Assembly (NCBI GenBank): GCA_023038255.1
Contig: CP082927.1
Span: 330,436-394,435, forward strand
Length of the DNA stretch: 64,000 bases
From: Candidatus Peribacteria bacterium
GTDB lineage: Bacteria > Patescibacteriota > Gracilibacteria > Peribacterales > Peribacteraceae
Direction of reading: 5' to 3'
Shown in pieces: positions 1 to 7,661 of the stretch (the stretch's first letter is position 1; each line of letters starts with the position of its first letter). The translations under genes and the position numbers were made by a program. The notes under the pieces are model-generated. The model was not told where the DNA came from. It did no database searches and was given only the letters and a program-made list of their open reading frames with translations.

Positions 1-132
1 TCGTGCTTCCCATGGCAATAATTGCGCCGAAGTGCAGACGTGGAAAACGCATCTACTGCAACTCTATTCCTTGTGGTCAGTGATCTGCAATTGCGGACTG
101 TGACAGACAGAAGTGTAGCTCTGTTTACATGC
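1..132. other. Non-coding edge segment
   Basis: This is the 3' flank of the first surface-protein gene. I see no convincing coding frame, terminator or RNA gene in it; open frames crossing it on the plus strand are antisense shadows of the gene at 133-3228. Confidence 0.5.
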
Positions 133-3100
133 TCATCGGGCAATCTGCAAAGCCAGTGTTATCATTTTTGCAACTTCCGCGCGGTTGATGGGCGCATTTG
201 GTCGGAACGTATTCTGTCCGTCATCACCGCTCACAATGCCAAGTCTGGTTGCAGTTGCCACGACCGGTGCGTACAGGGACCCGGTTGGGACATCCGCGTA
301 GAGAGCTTCATCTTCTGTGAGGGGGATTTTCAAAACCTCGAGCAGCGTCTGCAGGACAATGCCGCGTGTAGCGGGAGATGCAGCCTGCACAGTGTGAGTG
401 AAGGCCGAGAGTTTCATGGCAGATGCCGCTTCCACATACGGAGCGGCCCATGCATCGCCCGATCCCTCTGCACCGACAGGAAATGCCGCCAGCTGTGTTG
501 CGACTTTTGCCAGCTGCCCGAGCGTGATCATATCGGCGGGGCCATATAATCCGGTCAGCTCACCGTTTTTGTTTTTGTACCCTGAAAAAATACCTTCGCT
601 GATGACCGTGTGGACCGGACAGGCAAACCATTCGCGTACAGGAACATCCTGAAACAGGACAGGCTGTGACTGGATCGACAGAAATAGTTTATTATTTTTT
701 CCGGGAATTTTTTCTGCGGAACATGTTGGGACAGGTGCTGAAGATGTTCCAGCGACACTCGCGGAGACGGGGGTTTTGGTGATCGATCGACAATTGCTTC
801 CTCTGCATCCACCATTACCTCCCCCCGAGACAGTTGCAGTATCGGTTGTCGCAGCAGCGACAGGGATGCCGAAAATACCAAATGATGAAAAGTCGGTTGT
901 CGTACAGGAGAGGACATTTGTGGTCGTATTGTGCGTACATGTCAGTTCGTCCCATGCAGTGGCTCCTGACCCGAAGCGGTAGACACCGAGTGACGATTCC
1001 ACGAGGCCGGCCACATCATTTTCATGATAGGCAAACGTGACTGACAGCGGTTCGTCGAACGATGTTACTCTGGTGGAGTCGGGACAATACGCCGACAGGT
1101 CATGTGCGGACACAATAGTGTTGCGGCCGGACGGCGCACCGAGTTCTGCTTTGACGGGAACCGGATCAAGTCCCTTGAGCTGGAATTGCGCACCAGTGGG
1201 ACAGGTGCCGTTGGTGGCGATGTACCCTGCGGGAACGCTCAGAGAAACAGAGCTTCCTGTCAGGACAATGCTCCCGGTTGAGCCGTTGGCGTTCCAGATA
1301 ATGTTTGTACCGGTACTGGTGCGCACTGTTGCATCACCCGTGCAGCCAGCTGTCGTAAAGGTGTGACCTCCTGATGTTGCGGTATTGGATGCGGCGTCTG
1401 TGGAGGTGACGGCATAATAATAGAGTGTGCAGCGGAGCAGACCGGATAGAGACATGGAGTGTGACGTGACGCGCGGGGACGTGTCGGCCACGGCAGTGTC
1501 TGTGCCATAAGAAGGAGTGAGACCGTATGACACTTTCGTGGATGCATTTTCATCTGTTGTCCATGTAATCACTGCACTGCTGGTGGTGATGGAGCCCGTG
1601 CCTACGGCAGTGATAACCGGCGGATTACGTTCGGTGATGGTCACGTTCACGGTAATCGTATCGGTGGCGCTGCCATCGGATACCTGCACGATAAAGCTGT
1701 CTGATCCGTTGTAATCAGCATCCGGCACATAGCTGATGTCCATACTATCTCCGGCCCCGCTTGCTGTAGCTGTTCCATGAGAAGCAGCACTTGAAATACT
1801 CCAGGTGAGGCTCTGATACTCCGCATCGGTTGCACTCAGCGTGAGTGCGAATGCCTGTGGCGTAGAATTCTGATCCATAGTCACGCCCGTACTGCTTCCG
1901 GTGGTAATCACTGGTGCATTGTTTGTCGCCGTAAAGGTGATGTTGCGATAGGTGGAGTTACTCTGTCCGTTGCTCGCATCGGTCACCGTAAAGGTAACGG
2001 TGCGTGTGGATGTGGTGGGAGTGGCGTCGCTATTGGCATACCGGACGGAACGCAGGGCGGTCTGGTAGTGTGCGAGGGTCGCTGATCCGTTTAGTTGGAG
2101 TGATCCTGCGCTATACGTTCCTGTGATGCCGTTCTGGTCTGTAAAAAGGAGTGAATCCTCTGCCACGGTGTAGTTTGAGGTAATAACCACTGCACCGCTG
2201 GCAATCATAGTGGAGTCCACATCTGCCACAGTGATGGCATCGTCGACAATTGCAGATGCGGCGCCGTTGACATAGTTGAGTGTTGGACGAGTGGTGGCCG
2301 GAAAGAGGCGCGCCTGGGGGATAACCTGCGTGCTCTGGCCACTGTAGGCCCATTGAAGAATGGCGACATCACCGCCTCCGCGTTCGTAGAACTCCATGCG
2401 GATATTATATTTTTCACCTGCAACCAGGCTTACGGGGGATGCGGTATCGGTTGTGGTGCCGTGCAGGGTCCAGTTATCAATAATCAATGTGTCATCCACC
2501 CACAGACGCACACCGTCGTCACTCTGGGTGCTGAATGTCACGTTGCCCGTAATAGGAGCTTCGATCTGACCGCTCCAGCGTACGCTGAAGTTTTCATCAT
2601 TAAATCCGGGCACGGCGAAGTTGTTTGAGAAATTCACTCTGGAGTCGATGCGCTGGTACGTCGGCCCCGTCAAATCCCATTCCTCTATGTAGTAGGTGGC
2701 CGCCAGTCCGATACCGGTAGGGCCACTGAGTGTCTGGAGAACAGGGGAGTCATTCACGGGGTTGATGCTGATAGTTGCTGTAGATGCACTGGAGTTAATG
2801 GTCTCGTCCTGCACGTCTACCACTACATATTGAAAACTTGCATTCGTATCCCGCCCCGCATCCGGTCGGAAGCGCAGGTCCAGTCTGCCCGTGCTCAGGG
2901 TGAGCTTTGTCCCTGTAGTGCCGAGGGTGATGGCATTGCCACCGCTATCCCACAGTGTGCCGCCACTCACGGAAAGAATCCGGATTTTGCTGGGTGTTCC
3001 GCCATCAGTATCGGTGAGTGTGGAAACGATGAGGCGGATATTTGCGGATTCTGGTTGTACTGCATCTTCATTCACACTGACCGCTCCTTCGCCCGACGGG

Positions 3101-3228
3101 TTGACGACTGTGGTATTTCCGCCTGCTGATGGAGCGGCGGCATGGACACTGACAGCAACAAGAAGCGCAGCGGAGACCGTGAACATTGTAAAAATCCGCC
3201 GCTTCTTTTGTAAAACATCCATAAACAT
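133..3228 (-). CDS. Large secreted SLH protein with PA14 and cadherin/fibronectin-like domains
   Basis: A predicted cell-surface protein of about 1031 residues. It starts with a basic stretch and a hydrophobic signal sequence ending in VHAAAP. An Ig/cadherin-like domain with the INPVNDSPVL hallmark follows, then a PA14 domain (about residues 170-320; YYIEEWDLTG, SDDGVRLWVDD, GEKYNIRMEF), more cadherin-like repeats (VTDASNG, YNGSDSFIVQVSDG) and a fibronectin type III-like domain (ITWTTDENASTKVSYG). The last 180 residues hold SLH-type repeats (FRPNAPINRAEVAKMITLAL), which in this family anchor proteins to wall polymers. PA14 domains often bind carbohydrate, so a role in adhesion or glycan binding is inferred. 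I chose the ATG at 3228 because a TAGAAT box ends 5 bases before it; the open frame extends 13 codons further upstream, and an ATG two codons downstream is also possible. Confidence 0.85.
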   Translation of the reverse strand: MFMDVLQKKRRIFTMFTVSAALLVAVSVHAAAPSAGGNTTVVNPSGEGAVSVNEDAVQPESANIRLIVSTLTDTDGGTPSKIRILSVSGGTLWDSGGNAITLGTTGTKLTLSTGRLDLRFRPDAGRDTNASFQYVVVDVQDETINSSASTATISINPVNDSPVLQTLSGPTGIGLAATYYIEEWDLTGPTYQRIDSRVNFSNNFAVPGFNDENFSVRWSGQIEAPITGNVTFSTQSDDGVRLWVDDTLIIDNWTLHGTTTDTASPVSLVAGEKYNIRMEFYERGGGDVAILQWAYSGQSTQVIPQARLFPATTRPTLNYVNGAASAIVDDAITVADVDSTMIASGAVVITSNYTVAEDSLLFTDQNGITGTYSAGSLQLNGSATLAHYQTALRSVRYANSDATPTTSTRTVTFTVTDASNGQSNSTYRNITFTATNNAPVITTGSSTGVTMDQNSTPQAFALTLSATDAEYQSLTWSISSAASHGTATASGAGDSMDISYVPDADYNGSDSFIVQVSDGSATDTITVNVTITERNPPVITAVGTGSITTSSAVITWTTDENASTKVSYGLTPSYGTDTAVADTSPRVTSHSMSLSGLLRCTLYYYAVTSTDAASNTATSGGHTFTTAGCTGDATVRTSTGTNIIWNANGSTGSIVLTGSSVSLSVPAGYIATNGTCPTGAQFQLKGLDPVPVKAELGAPSGRNTIVSAHDLSAYCPDSTRVTSFDEPLSVTFAYHENDVAGLVESSLGVYRFGSGATAWDELTCTHNTTTNVLSCTTTDFSSFGIFGIPVAAATTDTATVSGGGNGGCRGSNCRSITKTPVSASVAGTSSAPVPTCSAEKIPGKNNKLFLSIQSQPVLFQDVPVREWFACPVHTVISEGIFSGYKNKNGELTGLYGPADMITLGQLAKVATQLAAFPVGAEGSGDAWAAPYVEAASAMKLSAFTHTVQAASPATRGIVLQTLLEVLKIPLTEDEALYADVPTGSLYAPVVATATRLGIVSGDDGQNTFRPNAPINRAEVAKMITLALQIAR

Positions 3229-3233
3229 ATGAA

Positions 3234-3239
3234 ATTCTA
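3234..3239 (-). promoter_or_regulatory. -10 box, leaderless start of the PA14/SLH gene
   Basis: TAGAAT preceded by TGG (extended -10 pattern) lies 5 bases before the ATG at 3228. Confidence 0.45.
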
Positions 3240-3405
3240 CCAAATTCAGAGAGCAGAGCGTACGCATCTGTTATTGCATTGTCAGAAAGTTGTGTGCAAA
3301 GAGAAATAATAGAGGCCGCGCTTTAGGCGGCGCAATAGAAGGAGAAGAGTTATTCCGTGCAGGTACATCCGACGCGTTTTTCAGCAGCTCTTCTGTCTCA
3401 TATTA

Positions 3406-3439
3406 ATCGAAAATCAATACTTTTTTATTGTATTTCGAT
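3406..3439. promoter_or_regulatory. 14-base inverted repeat, operator candidate
   Basis: ATCGAAAATCAATA and TATTGTATTTCGAT form arms that match at 12 of 14 positions around a 6-base spacer. The palindrome sits just upstream of a possible -10 box TATGCT (3446-3451) of the DUF2975/XRE group. Autoregulation by the XRE protein encoded at 4063 is the simplest inference. Confidence 0.55.
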
Positions 3440-3483
3440 AAATTCTATGCTTTGATGTGCCTACATTCATTTCTCACGTCTTT

Positions 3484-3984
3484 ATGAAATCTCTTCCCAT
3501 CAAACGCGTTTCCACACTCTTTCTGAAGTCCGTTCTCATCTTCATTGCACTGGTTGTCAGTGTCGGATGTTACTTTGCATTCCCGAATATCTGGAATGGA
3601 CTGCCGGCAGAGTGGCCCAATATTCCTGCAGCGCTGCTCTACCCGGGGCTCATCAGTTTTGACCTCTCACTGATTCCATTTTTGATCGCGCTGTATCAGG
3701 CGTTCAGACTTCTTCAGTTCATTGATACGAATAATGCTTTTTCTGATCGATCCATTGGTGCGCTGAGAAACATAAAATACTGCGCCATCAGTATGAGCGT
3801 GCTGTACTGGATCACGATGCCGTTGATGTTTGCCGTTGCCGAACTGGATGATGCACCTGGTCTTATTCTCATGTGGGCTACGTTTGCATCTGCACCGCTT
3901 GTCATCGCAACCTTTGCCGCAGTGCTTCAGAAGCTTGTGCAGAGTGCCATCGATATGAAAACCGAAATTGATTTAACCGTCTAA
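3484..3984 (+). CDS. DUF2975-type membrane protein (first copy)
   Basis: A four-helix membrane protein of 166 residues with the DUF2975 look: hydrophobic segments near residues 10-35, 55-75, 95-125 and 130-155, and the motif ALYQAFRLLQFIDTNNAFSDRSIGALRNIKYCAI in the middle. DUF2975 genes are commonly paired with a small XRE-type regulator, as here (4063-4275). Function is unknown; a membrane sensor or partner of the regulator is a guess. The start is uncertain: an in-frame GTG at 3457 lies 5 bases after a TATGCT box and would make a leaderless product nine residues longer, while ATG 3484 gives the MKSLPIK start usual in the family. Confidence 0.75.
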   Translation: MKSLPIKRVSTLFLKSVLIFIALVVSVGCYFAFPNIWNGLPAEWPNIPAALLYPGLISFDLSLIPFLIALYQAFRLLQFIDTNNAFSDRSIGALRNIKYCAISMSVLYWITMPLMFAVAELDDAPGLILMWATFASAPLVIATFAAVLQKLVQSAIDMKTEIDLTV

Positions 3985-3998
3985 TTCGACAAGCTCGC

Positions 3999-4008
3999 TA
4001 TACATAAT
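3999..4008 (+). promoter_or_regulatory. -10 region of the XRE regulator gene
   Basis: Overlapping TATACA and CATAAT boxes lie immediately before the hexamer array that fills the leader of the gene at 4063. Confidence 0.35.
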
Positions 4009-4062
4009 CCGAACCCGAACCCGAACCCTAGCTCTAGCCCTAGCCCTAGCCCCACCCCCCCC
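4009..4062 (+). repeat. Nine hexamers filling the leader of the XRE gene
   Basis: Three CCGAAC units, then CCTAGC, TCTAGC, CCTAGC, CCTAGC, then CCCACC and six C residues. The array ends exactly at the ATG at 4063. It is the whole distance between a -10 region and the start codon, so copy-number change would alter leader length. Confidence 0.85.
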
Positions 4063-4275
4063 ATGCCCATCCTCATCAACCTCGACGTCCTGCTGGCCAA
4101 GCGCAAAATGAGCGTGACCGAACTCTCGGAAAAAGTCGGGATCACCATGGCCAATATTTCGATTCTGAAAAACGGAAAAGCCAAAGCAATCCGCTGGTCC
4201 ACACTCGAATCTATTTGCAAGGCACTCGAATGTCAGCCCGGCGATATTCTGGAATATAAAGCGGATAAAAAATAA
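4063..4275 (+). CDS. Small XRE/Cro-type DNA-binding regulator
   Basis: A 70-residue protein consisting only of a helix-turn-helix domain of the YozG-like XRE group: LDVLLAKRKMSVTELSEKVGITMANISILKNGK followed by IRWSTLESICKALECQPGDILEY. This ending is typical of stand-alone regulators beside DUF2975 genes. It lies 78 bases after the first DUF2975 gene and 27 bases before the second. It probably controls its own group through the inverted repeat at 3406-3439. Its leader is made entirely of a C-rich hexamer array. Confidence 0.85.
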   Translation: MPILINLDVLLAKRKMSVTELSEKVGITMANISILKNGKAKAIRWSTLESICKALECQPGDILEYKADKK

Positions 4276-4302
4276 TTTCCTTTTTTATTTCTCTATCTAT
4301 TT

Positions 4303-4764
4303 ATGAAGCGCTCTTCTGCACTATTCCTCCGGACAGCGGTGATTCTCATCGGCATTGGCACGCTGGCTTTCCTGCTTGTGATGCCGCACTTTGAAGGCAG
4401 AAATGTGGATGCCACATTCTTTGAGGTATACTTCCAGGATCCATTCCTGGCATACGTGTACATTGCGTCGATTCCTTTTTTCACCGCACTCTTTCAGGTA
4501 TTCAGACTGCTCGGATGTGCCGGGCGCAATGCATTTTTCACCCAGCATTCTGTGAGAGCTCTGCAGGTCATTCAGTATTGCGGGATGCTGATGTCTGTGT
4601 GTACGGTGGGAGGAGCGATCTGGCTGCTCTTGAGTGAAACTGATGACAGACCGCCCGTTATTGCAATGGGCCTAGTCGCGTTGTGTCTTTCTATTGGTAT
4701 CGCTGTTGCGGCAGCTGTACGCGGGAGGCGGGTGCTCCTGGGCGTTCGTGCAAAAAGGCAATAG
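4303..4764 (+). CDS. DUF2975-type membrane protein (second copy)
   Basis: A 153-residue membrane protein with four hydrophobic segments, related to the gene at 3484: the motif ALFQVFRLLGCAGRNAFFTQHSVRALQVIQYCGML matches the central motif of the first copy. The regulator between them therefore has a DUF2975 partner on each side. The start is an ATG directly after a T/C-rich stretch and has no Shine-Dalgarno sequence. Function unknown. Confidence 0.75.
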   Translation: MKRSSALFLRTAVILIGIGTLAFLLVMPHFEGRNVDATFFEVYFQDPFLAYVYIASIPFFTALFQVFRLLGCAGRNAFFTQHSVRALQVIQYCGMLMSVCTVGGAIWLLLSETDDRPPVIAMGLVALCLSIGIAVAAAVRGRRVLLGVRAKRQ

Positions 4765-4782
4765 CGGATAGTGGCTTCTGCA

Positions 4783-5154
4783 TTATTCCTTCCGCAAAAT
4801 CTTCTCCATCGGCCTGCCTTTTGCCAGTTCATCAATCAGCTTATCCATATAGCGCATGGTCTGCATGGTCGGATCTTCAATATCTTCCACCCGCACGCCG
4901 CACACAACACCTTTGATGAGAGATCGTAGAGGATTCAGATCCGGAGCTTCTGCAATAAATGTTTCCAAGTCTTTTTCTTTCTTCAGTTGGCTGTCGAGTT
5001 CTTTCTGTGTGTAGCCCATCAGCCAGCAGATGCACGCGTCGACTTCTTTTTTCGTGCGTCCTTTTTTCTCCGCCTTCGCTATGTACATCGGGTAGATGCG
5101 CGCGAAGCTCATGGTGAAGACGCGGGGTTTTTTGGTGGGGTCTGGTTGCTTCAT
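4783..5154 (-). CDS. DUF2200 family protein
   Basis: A soluble protein of 123 residues matching the DUF2200 pattern: [37 protein letters not shown] in the first half. The family is found in many bacteria and its function is not known to me. The open frame reaches 5187, but a TACACT box 7 bases before the ATG at 5154 argues that transcription starts at that ATG, giving [10 protein letters not shown]. It converges on the DUF2975 gene with an 18-base gap. Confidence 0.8.
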   Translation of the reverse strand: MKQPDPTKKPRVFTMSFARIYPMYIAKAEKKGRTKKEVDACICWLMGYTQKELDSQLKKEKDLETFIAEAPDLNPLRSLIKGVVCGVRVEDIEDPTMQTMRYMDKLIDELAKGRPMEKILRKE

Positions 5155-5161
5155 GGAACCC

Positions 5162-5167
5162 AGTGTA
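5162..5167 (-). promoter_or_regulatory. -10 box, leaderless start of the DUF2200 gene
   Basis: TACACT, then GGGTTCC, then the ATG at 5154. Confidence 0.55.
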
Positions 5168-5208
5168 CCACGGGATTTTGTACGCAATCACACGCGGGAC
5201 ATCACCCT

Positions 5209-7425
5209 TTAAAACAGAGAAGATACTTTGACGAGAATCTTTGCTGTCTCTGCGCGGTTGACGGGTTCATTGGGGCGGAAGGTCTTTTGGCCGTCATCAC
5301 CGGATACAATGCCCAGCGCGGTGGCAGTCAGAATATCCTGTGCATAGGGGTGCGTCATTTCCAGATCGCTGAAGGGTATCTGCACAATATCTTTTCGTGC
5401 AACGTTGTAGGATTGGAGAATGGTGTGAATAATTTCTCCGCGCGTTGCTTTGGCTTCCAGGTTAAGTGCCTCATTCATGTACACAGTCCATTCCAGTCTG
5501 CGGGCTTCGCGTACGTATGGCTCGGCCCAGTGCTTGTCTGCCTGCATACTGGAAGGAACACGTTTGGTGAGTCCGATGATCATTTTTGCAAATTCACCGT
5601 GTGTGACATTGTCTGCCGGTCCGAATAGACCGGTGCTGTTTCCCTGTGCATCTTTGTATCCGGAGATAATGCCCTGACCACGCAGTGCGTCGACTGCAGA
5701 AAAAAACCATGCAGTGGTGCTGACATCCGAAAACGCAGGAGCGGCTCCATGGATTTCCTGGGTACTTGCTGCGGACGAAGGCGCGGCGGTAATGCGGGCA
5801 AGAAAGCGCTTGCTGGCTTCCTTAATCATTTCCGGGGTAGCGGGCCGACCGCCCCCGATTGACGGGCTCTCAGACGAGGAAGATGACGACGATGACGCGA
5901 CCACTGGTGTTGCAATCACCACGCTTGTACTGGTATCCGTTGCAGCAGCATTGCCGAGCGCATCCACATACGAAAGAGTCACGGTGTAGGTGCCGTCCGG
6001 AATGACATTTGACGTGCTGGAGGCTACCTCCGGCGACGCGATGATGTCCAAAAGATTCAGCGTGAAGCTGACAGTCTGATCATCATCCATGGTGAGCGTG
6101 ATGTTGTTGCTGCCCCCATCATTGAAATTCAACGTAATGCTGTTGGAGAGCGGAGATTCCGGAAGGGAGTAGCTGATCGCCATGGAAGGTGGCGTGATTG
6201 ATGTGGACGTTGCAGGAGCAGTGAGAGTGGGGGATTCTGTTTCTGTGTCGCCCGCACAGGCAAAGTCGTAGCACTTTGCCACTTTCAAGTGGTAGGCAGT
6301 TTGATTCGCGTATGCGATGACCGGGAAGTTGTCACTACCCACGCCAATGGCAATAGTGGAATACATTCCATCGAAGCCGCCGTTGTCTACGGTACTGAGT
6401 GTGGTGGAAGCTGTGCAGCCGGAGTTGGAACATTTGGCGACTCTCAAGGCCGTGTTGGTGCCATCGTAGTAACTGATAACAGGGAAGCCGTCGGCTCCGA
6501 TTGCAATGCTGGTGTAGTCGCCGGTAACTCCCGTGCTATCTACGGCTGTTATTGTGGCGGTTGTACAACTGACGTTACCGCATTTAGCAACTTTAAAGTC
6601 CGCATTTGAGTCGTCGTAGTAACTGATAACAGGCAGCCCATTTCCGTCCACGGCGATGGAGCTACTTCTTCCGACGGTACCGACGGAGTCGAGGGTGGTT
6701 ACCGTGGTTCCGGTTGTGCAACCGGAATTGGCGCATTTCGCCACCTTAAGGGCTGTATTAGTGAGGTCGTAGTAGCTGATAACCGGGAAGCCGTCATTGC
6801 CGATGGCGATGGAGCTATAAGTGCCGAGAGATGCAGCATTATCAACAATGGTCAGGGTTGTAGCTACAGTGCAGCCGGAGTTAAAGCACTTGGCAACTTT
6901 CAGCGCTGTATTCGTTGTGTCGTAGTAGCTGATAACGGGGAAGCCGTCTGTGCCCAAGGCGAGTGAAGTGTATTCACCCATACTGCCGGTTGCATCAACT
7001 GTTGTGAGCGTTGTTGCAGACGTACATCCGGCATTAGCGCATTTCGCCACCTTGAGGTTTGTATTTGAGCTGTCGTAGTAGCTGATAACCGGGAAGCCAT
7101 TACTGTCTACTTCCAGAGAAGTATAGTGACCCACACTCCCTGCAGTATCTACAGCAGTGCTGGTATTCCCTGAGGAACAGGCAGCATTGCCACACTTGGT
7201 CACTTTAAGGTTGGCACTCGTGTTATCATAATGACTGATGACAGGGAAGCCGTCACCTCCTATGTCTATGGATGTATGGAGCGCTACGACCCCTGAGTTA
7301 TCCACGGTGGTGATGCTGACTGCTATGGTTCCTGCAATGGCAATGACAGGGACGACAAAGGCTGCGACTGTCAGGTATTTTGTTGCACGCGAGAGGCGTG
7401 ACCATGACAAAGGAGAGGTGTGCAT
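5209..7425 (-). CDS. Secreted SLH protein with seven 51-residue repeats
   Basis: A surface protein of about 738 residues. After a signal sequence (VAAFVVPVIAIAGTIAV) come seven near-identical 51-residue repeats (residues about 35-390), each carrying FPVISYYD, LKVAKC and a second cysteine 4-5 residues later. The period, the aromatic/aspartate motif and the count of seven suggest a beta-propeller with one disulfide per blade; this is inferred. An Ig-like domain (YTVTLSYVDALGNAA) and a serine-run linker follow, then C-terminal SLH-type repeats (FRPNEPVNRAETAKILVKVSSLF). I chose ATG 7425 because a TATGAT box lies 7 bases before it; the frame opens four codons earlier. It is divergent from the LamG gene. 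Confidence 0.85.
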   Translation of the reverse strand: MHTSPLSWSRLSRATKYLTVAAFVVPVIAIAGTIAVSITTVDNSGVVALHTSIDIGGDGFPVISHYDNTSANLKVTKCGNAACSSGNTSTAVDTAGSVGHYTSLEVDSNGFPVISYYDSSNTNLKVAKCANAGCTSATTLTTVDATGSMGEYTSLALGTDGFPVISYYDTTNTALKVAKCFNSGCTVATTLTIVDNAASLGTYSSIAIGNDGFPVISYYDLTNTALKVAKCANSGCTTGTTVTTLDSVGTVGRSSSIAVDGNGLPVISYYDDSNADFKVAKCGNVSCTTATITAVDSTGVTGDYTSIAIGADGFPVISYYDGTNTALRVAKCSNSGCTASTTLSTVDNGGFDGMYSTIAIGVGSDNFPVIAYANQTAYHLKVAKCYDFACAGDTETESPTLTAPATSTSITPPSMAISYSLPESPLSNSITLNFNDGGSNNITLTMDDDQTVSFTLNLLDIIASPEVASSTSNVIPDGTYTVTLSYVDALGNAAATDTSTSVVIATPVVASSSSSSSSESPSIGGGRPATPEMIKEASKRFLARITAAPSSAASTQEIHGAAPAFSDVSTTAWFFSAVDALRGQGIISGYKDAQGNSTGLFGPADNVTHGEFAKMIIGLTKRVPSSMQADKHWAEPYVREARRLEWTVYMNEALNLEAKATRGEIIHTILQSYNVARKDIVQIPFSDLEMTHPYAQDILTATALGIVSGDDGQKTFRPNEPVNRAETAKILVKVSSLF
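6250..7330 (-). repeat. Tandem repeat of about 153 bases inside the SLH gene
   Basis: The word gataacNgggaagccgtc and variants recurs at about 6475, 6625, 6777, 6932, 7085 and 7240, a period of about 153 bases, matching the 51-residue protein repeat. DNA similarity between units is high enough for slippage or recombination. Confidence 0.8.
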
Positions 7426-7432
7426 GGATCTG

Positions 7433-7438
7433 ATCATA
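7433..7438 (-). promoter_or_regulatory. -10 box, leaderless start of the seven-repeat SLH gene
   Basis: TATGAT, 7 bases, then the ATG at 7425. Confidence 0.5.
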
Positions 7439-7661
7439 GGGGGAAAAAGCCGCGCGCCCTATTGCTTATGGATATTTACGGTAGCGCTTCCATGTCTTTA
7501 TTGTTCAGTGGGTGCGCAGTCCGAAGAGTGAACTCTGCTGTCGGATACAGTGGCAGGCGGCCTGAATGTATCACGACGTTTATCGTAATTATGATCAAAT
7601 AGTATTCATTGAATGCTATCTCTTCTTTACACTGAACTCCGACATAATTTCCCCTGCTTTC

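Noticed and set aside
22-549. 175-codon plus-strand frame and neighbouring frames opposite the first gene
   Set aside because: They lie antisense to the SLH region of the protein at 133-3228, have no domain and reflect codon bias of the real gene.
6250-7330. CRISPR-like periodic repeats
   Set aside because: The 153-base period is in frame and encodes a 51-residue protein repeat.
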